Assembly: GCA_963575745.1 (NCBI GenBank)
Contig: CAUYUJ010003547.1
Coordinates: 124,001-188,000 of the forward strand
Length of the DNA: 64,000 bases
Source of the DNA: Prorocentrum cordatum
Taxonomy: Eukaryota > Sar > Dinophyceae > Prorocentrales > Prorocentraceae
Reading direction: 5' to 3'
A program made the translations under genes and the position numbers. The notes below the pieces were generated by a model. It made no database searches and had not been told where the DNA came from. It was given only the letters and a program-made list of their open reading frames with translations. The first letter of the stretch is position 1, and each line of letters begins with the position of its first letter. Below, piece after piece: positions 1 through 11,435 of this stretch.

Positions 1-199
1 CAGCGCATAGTCTAAGTGGCGATCAGATTTCCATGCTCGGGGACGGTCCATGTATTCAAATTCAAGTGTCTTCATGCTTCGCGTATCCCCACCGGCCAGT
101 TCAGACACGTTGCCGATGAGAGCTGACAGGAAACGGGTGCGAGAGATCATGAGGCGATGCCCAGGCAGCTTGCCGTTTCCAGGAGAGTGTAGAAGCATG

Positions 200-238
200 C
201 GGTATAATACTTGTTCGGAAAGGTGCGAGGAGGAGCAG

Positions 239-274
<36 letters not shown>

Positions 275-440
275 AAGGAACATAATGACGATCACGGGAA
301 CGAGGAGGAGGAGGAGGAGGAAGAAAAGGATGACGAGGACAAGGAGGAGGACGAGAATGTCAATGAGGAAGAGGAGGAGCATGACGAAGATATTGAGAAC
401 GAAAAGGGGGAGGAGAAATAAGAGGAGGAGGAGGATCGGC
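200..440. repeat. GA-rich simple repeat (GAGGAC/GGA)
   Basis: Purine-rich stretch of GAGGAC and GGA units. It gives an artificial Asp/Glu-rich frame on one strand and a Leu/Val-rich frame on the other. No gene is supported here. Confidence 0.85.
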
Positions 441-498
441 CCACCGAGGGGGCGCGGTCGTGGCCAGAGACACGCCGCGGCCCTTGTGACCGAGCCTT

Positions 499-1600
499 CT
501 ACTTCGGGCGTGCACGCTTGGCTTTGCCTGCTTTAAGGGGCTTAATGGGGTCCCCAGAGGGCCAAATCTTGGCCGAAACATTCGGTGGCTGGCAATTCGC
601 TAACCTACGCAACGCCTCCCGTCCACTGTCAGTGCCCACACCACCTGGACAAGGGACGGGGAGTTGGTTGAGCCTACCACCTCCAGTGCTCGTGCAGCTG
701 CCGAGCCTCGCGCACGTCGTACACCAAAGCTGACCATTCATAATTAGCATCGAATGGGTCGGGTGTATGACCTTACCTCCAACTGTAAGTGAGGGGTACG
801 CAGAGGGCGGGATGGGCAGGGGCACGTTATAACAAGAAACAAACGCTCTACCTTTGCACGGGTGGGCCTGCATCCAGTTCTCAACGGCTTCTCGCGTGGG
901 GCCAAGCTTACAATGCAAACAGACCCAGCGTTTCTTATCCTTTGGGTGCTGCTGCATACAGTGGCCCGTGGCACGCTCAAGCACCCGCTGAAGCGCGACT
1001 ATCTTCACAGGCCTGCGGCGGGCGCGCACACCCAAAAGACGCTGGTGCTTGACCCTGGGGAGCGAGTTGACAGCCGTAGCAACAGCAGCAAGACGCTTGT
1101 GGACCCGTTGCAGGAGAGCTTCATAGTCCTTCAAAGAATCTAATTGAGGTTGGATCAAATTCAAGGCTTTCCCGAGGCCACGTTGGGCCAGGGCGTCAGC
1201 TCGTTCATTACCTAGTGTTACAAACCAGGGCTGGGAAGCTACGCTCAGGCTCACGGCATCGAGATGGGAGTTACACTTCTTCACGCTGACATTGGAGATC
1301 TTGTCGGGCCTCTGGAGGATAGCCTGCTTGATCCGCTGCCACCACTGCATATGGGGACCTTGAGGGTAAAGCCACAACCGAGAGTTCCAACCACGGTACA
1401 CTAGGGCATTGTCGGTCCAGATCTCGAGGGCCCCCTGGGTGTAGAGGAGACAGTAGTACAGGCCAGCCAATTCAGCACAGGGAACCGTCTGACGGCCGTC
1501 GATGGTGCCGAAAAGCCCAGGAAAACGATCCGCAGCAGGAGACCTGTCGAAATCGAGAGCGACCCCCCAGCCTCCACGAGCAATACGGGCAAGAGGAGGA
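499..1600 (-). pseudogene. LINE 3' end: RNase H plus Cys-rich tail, 5'-truncated
   Basis: The minus-strand frame reads through an RNase HI-like domain. Visible signatures are the acidic residue in AELAGLYY, the Asp in EIWTDNALVYRGWN and the closing GNERADALAQRG. Two Cys pairs follow (WVCLHCKLG and LWCTTCARLG), like the C-terminal zinc motifs of non-LTR retrotransposons; the plus-strand LINE at 56.7-63 kb has the same order. The frame ends at 499. Upstream, near 1590-1650, it runs into a GGA/CCT repeat that encodes a polyproline run, so the RT and endonuclease are absent. The first RNase H aspartate is not clearly visible. I infer a 5'-truncated copy. The family assignment is firm, activity very unlikely. 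Confidence 0.7.
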
Positions 1601-1679
1601 GGAGGAGGAGGAGGAGGAGGAGGAGGGAAATGAGGAGAAGGAGGACGAGAACACGGACAAGGACCCTGGCAGTCATCTT

Positions 1680-2220
1680 GGGGTCTTCTTGATGCCTTTT
1701 TTGCGTCCTCTTGGAGCTGTCTCGGGGCCCTGTTGGGGCTCTCTTGGTGTCTTGGGGCCGTCTTGGGAGCCCTGGAATACCTCTTGGGATCTCTTGGGGC
1801 CATCTTGGAAGCCATCCATCAAAGGAGGGGGGTCCCCGATTTCCGCCTCCCCATCTGGGACCTTCAAGGCGGCATTCTGGTGCGTTCTTGGGATGTTTTG
1901 GGGCCGATGTGTGATGACTTCGGGGAAGTCTTGGGAGTTCTTGGGCCGCTCGTGGGGCTTTCATGGGCCATGGTTGGGCCGTCTTGAGGCTTCAAACGCG
2001 TATCGGAAACGGCATGGCGAGAAGGCAATTTCATTTTGTTGGTAGGTCTTGGAAGGATTATGGCCTCTGGGGCGGGTCCAGACGGGGGTCCGGAAGCACT
2101 TGGAGCCATCTTGCGGTCCTCTTGGGGCCTTTTGGAGGCATTTCGGAAGCTATCTTGAATCGGACGCCCAAATGGAGCGAGCCATCAGGGGACATCTTGG
2201 ACGCTCTAACCCCTCGCGAA
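1680..2220 (-). repeat. Dispersed CCAAGA/CTTGGGG period-12 repeat
   Basis: Imperfect repetition of TCTTGGGGCC-like blocks, the reverse complement of the CCAAGA-GGCCCC blocks at 12.3-12.8, 23.3-25.0, 33.2-33.5 and 48.0-48.3 kb. Open frames here are repeat artefacts. Confidence 0.75.
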
Positions 2221-2515
2221 AACTCCCCAATAACCTCCCGCAGACATCGATGCGCCTCCCAGCGGCAGGTTCGTGTCGTGTCGACGCGGTGGCGATCCCA
2301 GCGCGGGCGTGCAAGGTTGAACGCCGCCAGCCCCAAGTCGTCCGATACCGAATCATTTACGTTATCCGAAAGCCGCCCTATTTCAGGGTTGAGTTAGCGT
2401 CATACTGTAAGAAACCATCGCAGAAGTCCCCCAAACAATAACCTGCCGCAGGACCCGCTTGGGGTGCCCACAACCCCCTCAGCATCCCCCGCCCCAGGAC
2501 TTCCAATTCAGGACG

Positions 2516-2681
2516 CCCAAACGGGGCCAGAATGATTGGGGCTGGAGGATCGCGCCGCATCGCCAATGCCTCGGCGCGATCCAAAGCGCGTGTCTTTCTA
2601 TCCTGTCGTCGCCGTTGGATTGCCGATGCATCGGCGATGCGGTGCGATCCTGCAGCCCCATCTGGGCAGGCCCCGTTTGGG
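2516..2681. repeat. Foldback (MITE-like) element, GCGATGC family
   Basis: Two arms of about 49 bp are inverted copies. The left arm starts CCCAAACGGGGCC and ends GCCGCATCGCC; the right arm is its imperfect reverse complement, ending GGCCCCGTTTGGG. The core carries GATGCATCGGCGATGC-type repeats. No coding capacity. A related element lies at 28634-28760. Confidence 0.75.
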
Positions 2682-2748
2682 AGGTCTCCATAGAGCCCTT
2701 TCCTCCATGCCTTCCTCGGCCGCGGCTAGGACGAGGATACACCTGTTC

Positions 2749-2791
2749 CAGAGCGTTCCAGAACGCTCTCAGAGCGTGCTGGAACGCTCTG
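2749..2791. other. Perfect 13-bp inverted repeat with a nested palindrome
   Basis: CAGAGCGTTCCAG at 2749-2761 pairs exactly with CTGGAACGCTCTG at 2779-2791. The 17-nt loop is itself a palindrome (ACGCTCT-C-AGAGCGT). This could form a cruciform or a strong RNA hairpin; function unknown. Confidence 0.8.
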
Positions 2792-2799
2792 AGAAGACC

Positions 2800-3555
2800 G
2801 CGGCGCCCGATACGTCCTCCAGAGCCGCGAGCGGCAGCATCTCAGAGACTCCCGCTGTGTCCTTTCCCGAGTTTGGCCTCGTCCTGGCTTCGTCTCGATT
2901 CCCTCCCGTAGTCGCCCTCCCTCCGCGGGCTGCCTCGGCGAGGTGGGCGGCGGCCGCAGGGGCGCAATGAAGACCACCCGCCGCCGACGGCGACGCCCGC
3001 CGAAGGGGGCGACACCTGCCGCCGACCCAGAGAGCAGGCGCTCCCCCAAAAACGGAGCGGGCGGTGTGGAGCAGAGTTCGGCCCCTTGGGGGCCCTTGCC
3101 AGGCCTCGGGGCCGTCAGAAGACAACTCGGGACGAAAAACTAACCCCAGGGAAGTGGTCCAGACCTCTTGGGGCCCACGCATCGAAAAAATTGGAGCAGC
3201 CGGATGTCTGGGGATGCTCACGCCCTCGGAGGGCCGCCCACGCCGTAAATCATCTGAGCGAAGCCGGAAAACAGGTTCGACTGCGCCAGTACTCGCGCGT
3301 AAGCTCCCCGCGTAAGGTCGCGTGTAAGCTCCCTCGTCTCCAATGTGGCTTGCCGCGCTGGTGGCCCGCGTAAGCCACCGCGTAAGGTCGCTATGTCATC
3401 TCGCGCAAGACCCGTTTTTGATCTTCGCTCATCTGTCAGGGGGGCGACATCACCCGCCGCCGCCGACGCCCGCGACGGCCGCTGTCGACGCCAGGTCGAG
3501 GACGATTCCCCGCCGGCGATCGAGGGCCGGTGCGCGCGCGCGCGCCGGTGCCGCC
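2800..3555. other. GC-rich stretch, no gene seen
   Basis: High-GC sequence with short repeats of the type CGCGTAAGCTCC at about 3296-3385. I see no convincing coding region. Confidence 0.4.
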
Positions 3556-3606
3556 ATGGCCACGGTGAAGTACCGCGGCCGCGTGATGGAGGCCTACCAG
3601 CACCCA
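3556..3606 (+). CDS. Possible first exon of an unknown gene
   Basis: An ATG in a strong context (GCCGCCATGGCC) opens a short frame starting MATVKYRGRVMEAYQ, followed at about 3609 by GTCAGG, a possible non-canonical splice donor. The upstream sequence is very GC-rich. I do not recognise the product and see no matching downstream exon. This could easily be chance. Confidence 0.2.
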
Positions 3607-4069
3607 GCGGTCAGGGACAGGAGCTCGGGGGGTAGGGAAGGGATGCATGCCGACGCCTCTGCCCCCTCCCTCGCCACTCGCCCGTCTGGGCCCTTCCTGG
3701 GGGGCCCTCCTCGCCACGGTCGGATTCACCTCGGAACCCTGGCCAGTCGGCACCTGGGGAGAGGTCCAGGGAGTCCCGCCTGCGCGTTCGCCGTCGTCCG
3801 CTTGCTTGTCGCTCGCTTTCGCCCTGCGCACCCTTATGATAAATGTGCAAGTGGCAGCGGATTTGCCAACGCCCGCCGGGTCGTCTTTCACTTTCACGCT
3901 GTGCATGTGTGTTCTCCGTATACTCCCTTTTGAATCGAGGCGGAATTTCACTGGCTCGTTCTGGCCCAAATCCCACCAGCCCTCTGGGTGGTTAAGCGAG
4001 TTGATCTCAGTTCCCTGCCACAACCCTTCCTTCCCCTGCTCGAGGGAGAGGTTTATCTTTTGATTCCCT

Positions 4070-4140
4070 AGTATATATATATATATAGATACATACATAT
4101 ATATATACATATATATGTATATGTATATGTATATATTATG
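4070..4140. repeat. TA/ATGT microsatellite
   Basis: Run of TATATA and ATGTAT units. Confidence 0.9.
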
Positions 4141-4269
4141 TATCCCCTCCCCCAGGCGACCGTCAGCCAACCAGGTGCCATGAGGACAGCATGTTCATCC
4201 CCCCACACACCATCCCTGCCACAAAGTTATCCTGGCGGAGAACCCAACCACATGCAATTGTGAGTACCG

Positions 4270-6050
4270 CAGTTGTGAGCCCCGCCTTCGGTAGAGCCCC
4301 CTTGTAGGGCCACGAAGCGCGTGCGAACCCTGCCACTGGAGCCTTCGGTGGAGCTCCCTCCCTATGGGGCCACGAAGCGTGTGAGGGGTGTGCCGAAATG
4401 GGTACGGTGGCGCCACGTGAACCCTGCCAGTGGGGCCTTCGACGGAGCCCGCTGTGGGGCCACGAAACGTGTGAGGGTATGCCAAAAGGGGTGCGGTGGC
4501 GCCATGCGAACCCTGCTATTGGAGCCTTCGGTGGAGTTCCATGTGGGGCCACGAAACGTGTGAGGGGTGTGCCGAAATGCCTGCGGTGGCGCCGTGCGAA
4601 CCCTGCCAGTGGGGCCTTCGGTGGGGTTCCATATGGGGCCACAACGTGTGAGGGTTGTGCCGAAATGGGTGTAGTGGCACCACGCGAACCCTGCCAGTGG
4701 GGCCCCAGTGGGGCCACCGGTGGAGCTCCTTATGGCCCCTCACCATCCCTGTCCAAAAATGATCCTGGCGAAGGACCCAACCAGATGCAATTGTACATAC
4801 CGCTGTTGTGAGTCCCACCTTCGGTGGAGCCCCCTTCTGGGGCCACAACACGCAGGAGGGGTGTGCCGAAATGGGTGCGGTGGCTCCATGCGAACCCTGC
4901 CACTGGGGCATCCGGAGGAGCTCCTTTTGGGGCAACGAAGCGCATGAGGGATGTGCCGAAATGGGCACGGTGGCGCCATGCGAACCCTGCCACTGTGGCC
5001 TTCGGTGGAGCTCCCTGTGCTGCCACGAAACGTGTGAGGGGTATGCCGAAATGGGCGCGGTGGCGCCATGCGAACCCTGCCACTGGGGCCTTCGGTGGAG
5101 CTCCATCTCCCTGTGGGGCCACAAAACACGTGAGAGGTGTCCCGAAATGGGCGCGGCGGCGCCATGCGAGCCCTGCCACTGGGGCCTTCGATGGAGCTCT
5201 CTGTGGTGCCACGAAACATGTGAGGGGTGTACCGAAATGGTCACGGTGGCGCCATGCGAACCATGCCACTGGGGCCTTCGGTGGAGCTCCTTGTGGGGCC
5301 ACGAAGCGTGTGAGCGGTGTGCCGAAATGGGTGCGGTGGCGCCATGCGAACCCTGCCACTGGGGCCTTCGGTCAAGCTCCCCGTGGGGCCACGGAACGTG
5401 TGAGGGGGGTGGGTCGAAATGGGCGCGGTGGCGCCGTGCGAACCTTGCCAGTGGGGCCTTCGACTGAGCCCCCATATGGGGCCACGAAACGTGTGAGGGG
5501 TGTGCCGACATGGGTGCGGTGGCGCCATGCGAGCCCTGCCACTGGGACCTTCGATGGAGCTCCCTGTGGGCCCACGAAACGTGTGAGGGGTGTGCCGAAA
5601 TAGATGCGGTAGCGCCATGTGAACCCCGCCATTGGGGCCTTCGGTGGAGCTCCCTGTGGGGCCACGAAGCGTGTGAGCGGTGTGCCGAAATGGGTGCGGT
5701 GGCGCCATGCGAACCCCGCCACTGGGGCCTTCGGTGGAGCTCCCTATGAGGCCACGGAATGTGTGAGGCATGGTCCGAAATGGGTGCGGTGGCGCCATGC
5801 AAATCCTGCCAATGTGGCCTTCGGTGAAGCTCCTTATGGGGCCACGAAGCTTGTGAGGGGGGTCGAAATGGGTGCGATGGCATCATGCGAACCTTGCCAC
5901 TGGGGCCTTCGGTGGAGCTCCCTATGGGGCCACGAACCGTGTGAGGGGTATGCCGAAATGCCTGCGGTGGCGCCATGCGAACCCTGCCATTGGGGCCTTC
6001 GGTGGAGCTCCTTATGGGGCCGCGAAGCGCTGTACTGGGTATGCCGAAAC
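4270..6050 (+). repeat. Minisatellite array A, about 90-bp monomers
   Basis: About 20 imperfect tandem monomers of 87-90 bp, recognisable by CCACTGGGGCCTTCGGTGGA, GGGGCCACGAA and TGTGCCGAAATG. Because the period is close to 90 bp (30 codons), several frames on both strands stay open for hundreds of codons. These frames are repeat artefacts, not genes. Two blocks within and before the array (about 4215-4280 and 4745-4815) share a flanking motif with GGACCCAACCAGATGCAATT-like sequence, which recurs inverted near 51175-51225. Confidence 0.9.
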
Positions 6051-6079
6051 GGAAACAGGCGGAGGGCAGAGGCAAGGAG

Positions 6080-6330
6080 GGGGAGGGGGAGGAGGGGGAG
6101 AGGAGAGGAGAGGAGAGGAGAGGAAAGGGTCGCGGGGCGTTGTCTCTTCAAAGCGAGGACCCAACACCACAGACTGGTTGGGAACAAAGCAAGGTATAAT
6201 TTGGGGCACCGTCTTGAGTCATGTTCGTGGTGCCCGCGATTACTTTGTATTTTTGACAGGGACGGTGGGGGTGTCAACATTTTGCCTGCTTTGCGCAGGG
6301 CAACCATCCTTGACAAAACACGATACAACG
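6080..6330 (+). repeat. Array-flanking module X, copy 1
   Basis: A GA-rich run is followed by a block containing CTTCAAAGCGAGGACCCAAC, then CTTGAGTCATGTTCGTG. The same order recurs at 8385-8620, and the first motif recurs inverted at about 49563-49600 and 49748-49795. It marks the borders of the minisatellite arrays. Confidence 0.7.
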
Positions 6331-6828
6331 TGCACCTCGCGGCTAAATCTGGATCATGCGTGGCTACCCCGCGATCGTTGACAAGTGGTTTTTGACAGGG
6401 ACGGCGGGGGTGGTGGCGTATGGCCTTCTGTGCGCAGGCCCACCAGACACAATGATGGGCATTGGTATGTGATAAGGATGGTGGGGGCCGACGTGCGTCC
6501 CGATGTGTGCTGTCACGTGCGCAGGCGCACCTGACACACTCTGCACGAGCCCCAAACGTGGCGCACCTGGCGCGGCTGGAGTAGCACACCTGGCGCACCT
6601 GACGCACCAGGCGTGCCTGGCACGCTCGGGCCCCAGGGGGGCCTGGCGCGCGTGGCGCGCCTGGCACGCGTGGCGCACCTCGCCCCAGCGTCGCGCACAT
6701 GGGGCCGGTGTTGGTTCCCAATAGCTGTCCGCCCATCAAAAGACGACCGCTGAACATGCTCAGGCTCGGGTGTTGCTTGTGTGTTGGGGGGGCGGGTGGG
6801 AGTGAGCTAGACGGCTTGTTATCTAGGG
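6318..6828 (+). repeat. Module Y, copy 1 (duplicated at 10905-11435)
   Basis: About 510 bp, starting ATACAACGTGCACCTCGCGG and including an internal GCACCTGGCGC minisatellite, a segment with CATCAAAAGACGACCGCTGA and an end near GGCTTGTTATCTAGGGGGT. It matches 10905-11435 closely in the same orientation. Confidence 0.85.
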
Positions 6829-6924
6829 GGTGTTTTGATCATTGTGCCCTATTCATATGCACCCCCTCCCCCAGGCGACGACCTGTCTTCTTGGTTTTGC
6901 CCGAGCCCCGTGCGCGGCCCGTGC

Positions 6925-8275
6925 CATGCGGTGGGGCTTTCGGTGGAGCTCCCTCTGGCGCTACGAACCGTCCGAAGGGTGTGCCACAATGGGGCGGCGG
7001 TGCCATGCGGACGCGGACGCCCCCACTGGGTCCTTCGGTGGAGCTCCTGATGGGGGCCACGAAACGTGTGAGGGCTGTGCCAACATGAGGCGGCGGTGCC
7101 ATGCGGGCGCTCCCGCTGGGGACTTTGGTGGAGCTCCCTATGGGGCCAAATGGTGCGGCGGTGCCATGCGGACGCTCCCGCTGGGGCCTTCGGTGGAGCT
7201 CTTTATGGGGCCACGAACCGTGTGAGGGGTGTGCCACAGTGGGTCGGCGGTGCCATGCGGACGTTCCCGCTGGGGCCTTCGGTTATGGGGCCACGAACCG
7301 TGTTAAGGGTGTGCCTCAATGGGGCGGCGGGGCCTTGCGGACGCTCCCGCTGGGGCCTTCGGTGAAGCTCCCTATGGGGCCAAATGGGGCGGCGGTGCCA
7401 TGCGGACGCTTCCGCTGGGGCCTTCGGTGGAGCTCTTTATGGGGCCACGAATCGTGTGAGGTGTGTGTGTGTGTGTGTGCCGAAATGGAGCGGCGGTGCC
7501 ATGCGGACGCTTCCGCTGGGGCCTTCGGTGGAGCTCCTCATGGGGCCACGACCCGTCCGAAGGGTGCGCCAACATTAGGCGGCGGTGCCATGTGGACGCT
7601 CCCGTTGGGGCCTTCGGTGGAGCTCCCAATGGGCCACGAACCGTCCGAAGGGTGTGCCACAATGGGGCGGCGGTGCCATGCGGACGCTTCCGCTGGGGCC
7701 TTCGGTGGAGCTCCTCATGGGGCCACGAACCGTGTGAGGGGTGTGCCACAGTGGTGCGGCGGTGCCATGCGGGCGCTCCCGCTAGGGCCTTCGGTGGAGC
7801 TCCCGATGGGGCCACGAAAAGGGTGAGGAACGTGCCTCAATGGGGCGGCGGGGCCTTGCGGACGCTCCCGTTGGGGCCTTCGGTGGAGCTCCCTATGGGG
7901 CCACGAACCGGGTGGGGGGCGTGCCAAAATGGGGCGGCAGTGCCATGCGGACGCTCCCGCTGGGGCCTTCGGTGGAGCTCCTTATGGGGCCACGAACCGT
8001 GTGAGGGGTGAAAATGAGGCGGCGGTGCCATGCGGACGCTCCCGCTGGGGGCTTCGGTGGAGCACCCTGTGGGGCCACGAACCGTGTGAGGGGTGTGCCA
8101 CAATGGTGCGGCGGTGCCATGCGGACGCTCCCGCTGGGGCCTTCGGTGGAGCTCCCTATGGGGCCACGCACCGTGTGAGGGATGTGCATAAATTAGGCGG
8201 CGGTGTCGCATGCAACCGCTGCCACTGTGGCCTGCGGTGTAGCTCCCTGTGGTGCCACGAACCGTGTGAGGGGCG
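6925..8275 (+). repeat. Minisatellite array B, related to array A
   Basis: About 15 monomers of 80-90 bp sharing GCTGGGGCCTTCGGTGGAGC and GGGGCCACGAACCGTGTGAG with array A, but with a GGGGCGGCGGTGCCATGCGG block of its own. A GT microsatellite interrupts it near 7457-7480. Open frames are artefacts of the period. Confidence 0.9.
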
Positions 8276-8279
8276 CGGC

Positions 8280-8620
8280 GCTGACGATGGCGATGGTGAT
8301 GATCATGATGATGTGGGTTATGCCGATGGCGATGATGATGATGACGATGATGACGACGACGAGGCGGATGGGAGGAGGGAGGAGGGACGGGGGGAGGGGT
8401 CAGCGGGAAGGAAGGAAAGAAGGAACGCGGGGTGTTGTATCTTCAAAACGAGGACCCAACACCACAGGATGGTTGGCAACCATACAACAAATATTTTGGG
8501 GCACAGTCTTGAGTCATGTTCGTGAGGCCCGCGAGCACTTTGTATCAGGGGTGGGGGGGTGTCAGCATATTGCATGCTGTGCGCAGGACAACCACCCCTG
8601 ACCGAACATTCCACTACCGA
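8280..8620 (+). repeat. GATGAC simple repeat plus module X, copy 2
   Basis: A GATGATGAC run (about 8283-8370) and a GGA-rich run lead into the second copy of module X, with CTTCAAAACGAGGACCCAAC near 8441 and CTTGAGTCATGTTCGTG near 8508. Confidence 0.75.
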
Positions 8621-8749
8621 GGAACCCCACGTTCTTATATTATGGCTGGAGTGATGATAGCTGAAGTGAAGCATGTGAGAATGATGTTGGTGGCCGTTGC
8701 CCGACCGGTACCGTTGGTGACGCCACTTAAGAGGAGAGGTGGAAGAGGA

Positions 8750-10440
8750 GAAGCGCCGCCAGCGGTGTCGAGAACGTGCCGCGCCTGCCACGCTCTGCGA
8801 GCGTGTCACGGATAGAGGCCGCGCTGAGGGACCACCCTCTGCGCACCCCTTGTGGTGTCGAGAAAGTGCCACTCCTGCCACTATCTGCGAGCGTGTCACT
8901 GATAGAGGCCGCGCTGAGGGACCACCCTCTGCGCACCCCCAGGTGGTGTCCAGATGCCGCGCCTGCCATGCCCTGCGAACGTGTCACGGATAGAGGCCGC
9001 GCTGAGGGTCCACCTTTTGCACCCACCCAGTGGTGTCGAGACAGTGCCGCGCCTGCCACGCTCTGTGAGCGTGTCACGGATAGAGGCCGCGCTGAGGGAC
9101 CACCTTTTGCGCACCCCAGCGGTGTCGAGAAAGTGCCGCGCCTGCCACGCTCTGCGAGCGTGTCACGGATAGAGGCCGCGTTGAGGGACCACCCTTTGCG
9201 CACCCCCTGTGGTGTCGAGAAAGTGCCACTCCTGCCACGCTCTGCGAGCGTGTCACTGATAGAGGCCGCGCTGAGGGACCACCCTCTGCGCACCCCCAGG
9301 TGGTGTCCAGATGCCGCGCCTGCCATGCCCTGCGAACGTGTCACGGATAGAGGCCGCGCTGAGGGTCCACCCCTTGCACCCCCCCAGTGGTGTCGAGACA
9401 GTGCCGCGCCTGCCACGCTCTGCGAGCGTGTCACGGATAGAGGCCGCGCTGAGGGACCACCCGCTGCGCCCCCCAGCGGTGTCGAGAAAGTGCCTCGCCT
9501 GCCACGCTCTGCGAGCGTGTCACGGATAGAGGCCGCGCTGAGGGACCACCCTTTGCGCACCCCCTGTGGTGTCGAGAAAGTGCCACTCCTGCCACGCTCT
9601 GCGAGCGTGTCACTGATAGAGGCCGCGCTGAGGGACCACCCTCTGCGCACCCCCAGGTGGTGTCCAGAAAATGCCGCGCCTGCCATGCCCTGCGAACGTG
9701 TCACGGATAGAGGCCGCGCTGAGGGTCCACCCCCTGCACCCCCCCAGTGGTGTCGAGACAGTGCCGCGCCTGCCACGCTCTGCGAGCGTGTCACGGATAG
9801 AGGCCGCACTGAGGGACCACCCGTTGCGCCCCCCCCAGTGGTGTCGAGAAAGTGCTTCGTCTGCCACGCTCTGCGAGCGTGTCTCGGAAAGAGGCCGCAC
9901 TGAGGGACCACCCTCTGCTCACCCCCATGTGGTGTCGAGAAAATGCCGCACTTGCCACGCCTTGCGAGCGCGTCACGGATAGAGGCCGCGCTGAGGGACC
10001 ACCCTCTGCGCACCCCCATGTGGCGTCCAGAAAGTGCCATTCCCGAGCGTGTCATGGATAGAGGCAGCGTTGAGGGACCACCTTTTGCGCACCCCCAGTG
10101 GTGTCGAGAAAGTGCCACGCTTGTTGTGCCTAGACGACCGTCGTGCATAGCGGCCGCGGTGAGAGATCACCCATTGCGCACCCCCTAAGGTATCGAGAAA
10201 GTGCCACGCTTACTATGCCCTGCGCCATGGCCCGCATAGGCGCCGCGCTCGGGGACCACCCCTGCGCACCCCCTATGGTGTCGAGAAAGTGCTGCCACGC
10301 CTGCTATGCCCTGCGCCATGGCCCGCATAGACGCCGCGCTTGGGGACCAACCCCTGCGCACCCCCTATGGTGTCGAGAAGGTGCCACGTCTACTATGCCC
10401 TGCGCCATGGCCCGCATAGACGCCGCGCTCGGGGACCGTG
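8750..10440 (+). repeat. Minisatellite array C with 357-bp higher-order unit
   Basis: Monomers of about 89 bp carry GTGTCGAGAAAGTGCC, GCGTGTCACGGATAGAGGCC and GAGGGACCACC. A variant monomer with GGTGGTGTCCAGA recurs at 8941, 9298 and 9655, exactly 357 bp apart, so four monomers form a higher-order unit repeated about three times. As 357 is divisible by three, long frames stay open on both strands. Towards 10200-10440 the monomers shorten and diverge. Confidence 0.9.
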
Positions 10441-10850
10441 CCACGCCTGTGCTGTGCTGTGCTGCGGTGTGCTGTGCTGTGCTGTGCTGTGATGTGCTGT
10501 GCTGCGCTGTGCTGTGCTGTGCTGTGTGTGTGTGAGGTGTGCTGGGTGTGCTTGTATGTGTGTATGCGTGTATGTGTGTCTGTGTGTCTGTGTGTAGGTG
10601 TTTGCTGTCTGCGCTGTGCGTTTGTATGTGTGTATGTGTGTAGTTGTGTATTTTTGTATGTGTGTATGTGTGTATGTGTATGTGTATGTGTGTGTGCTGT
10701 GCTGTGCTGTGCTGTGCTGTGCTGAGGGTGAGGGGGGAAGGAGGGGGAGGGGGAGGGGGAGGGGGAGGAGGAGGAGGAGGAGGAGGAGGAAGTGGAGGAG
10801 AAGGAGGAGGAGGAGGAGGAGGAGGAGGAGGGGAGGTGAGAGGAAGAAAA
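10440..10850. repeat. CTGTG, TGTATG and GGA simple repeats
   Basis: CTGTG pentamers (10440-10530), then TGTG/TGTA repeats to about 10700, a second CTGTG run, then GGA repeats to about 10835. Confidence 0.9.
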
Positions 10851-10904
10851 CGCGGGTGCGACGCGGGAGGGAATAAATCCAGAACCCCACCAAGCATGTG
10901 GGGA

Positions 10905-11435
10905 ACAATACAACATGCACATCGCGGCTAAATCTGGATCATGCGTGGCCACCCCGCGATCATTGTCAAGTGGTTTTTGACAGGGGCGGCGGGGGTGGTG
11001 GCGTATGGCCTGCTGTGCGCAGACCCACCAGACACAATGATGGGCATTGGTATTTGACAAGGATGGTGGGGGCCGACGTGTTTCCCGATGTGTGCTGTCA
11101 CGTGTGCAGGCGCACCTGACACACTCTGCACGTGCCCCGAACGTGGCTCACCTGGCGCGGCTGGAATATGCGGCACACCTGGCGCACGCGGAGGCACATG
11201 GCGCATCTGGCGCACCAGGCCTGCCTGGCATGCTCGGGCCCCATGGGGTTCCTGGCGCGCGTGGCGTGCCTTGCACGCGTGGCGCACCTCGCCCCAGCGT
11301 CGCGCACATGGGGGCGGTGTTGGTTCCCAGTGGCTGTCCATCAAAAGACGACCGCTGAACATGCTGAGGCTCGGGTTGTTACTTGTCTGTTGGGAGGGCG
11401 GGTGGGAGAGAGCTGGACGGCTTGCTATCTAGGGG
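10905..11435 (+). repeat. Module Y, copy 2
   Basis: Close direct copy of 6318-6828, including the GCACCTGGCGC minisatellite and the CATCAAAAGACGACCGCTGA segment. Confidence 0.85.

Noticed and set aside
50-421. Acidic Asp/Glu-rich open frame
   Set aside because: It is the translation of a GAGGAC/GGA simple repeat; no ordered sequence.
4516-6075. 519-codon minus frame with regular 30-residue units
   Set aside because: Product of the ~90-bp minisatellite period; the opposite strand is equally open.
8727-10148. 473-codon minus frame rich in TRSQSVAGAALSRH-type units
   Set aside because: The 357-bp higher-order repeat is divisible by three, so frames stay open without coding.
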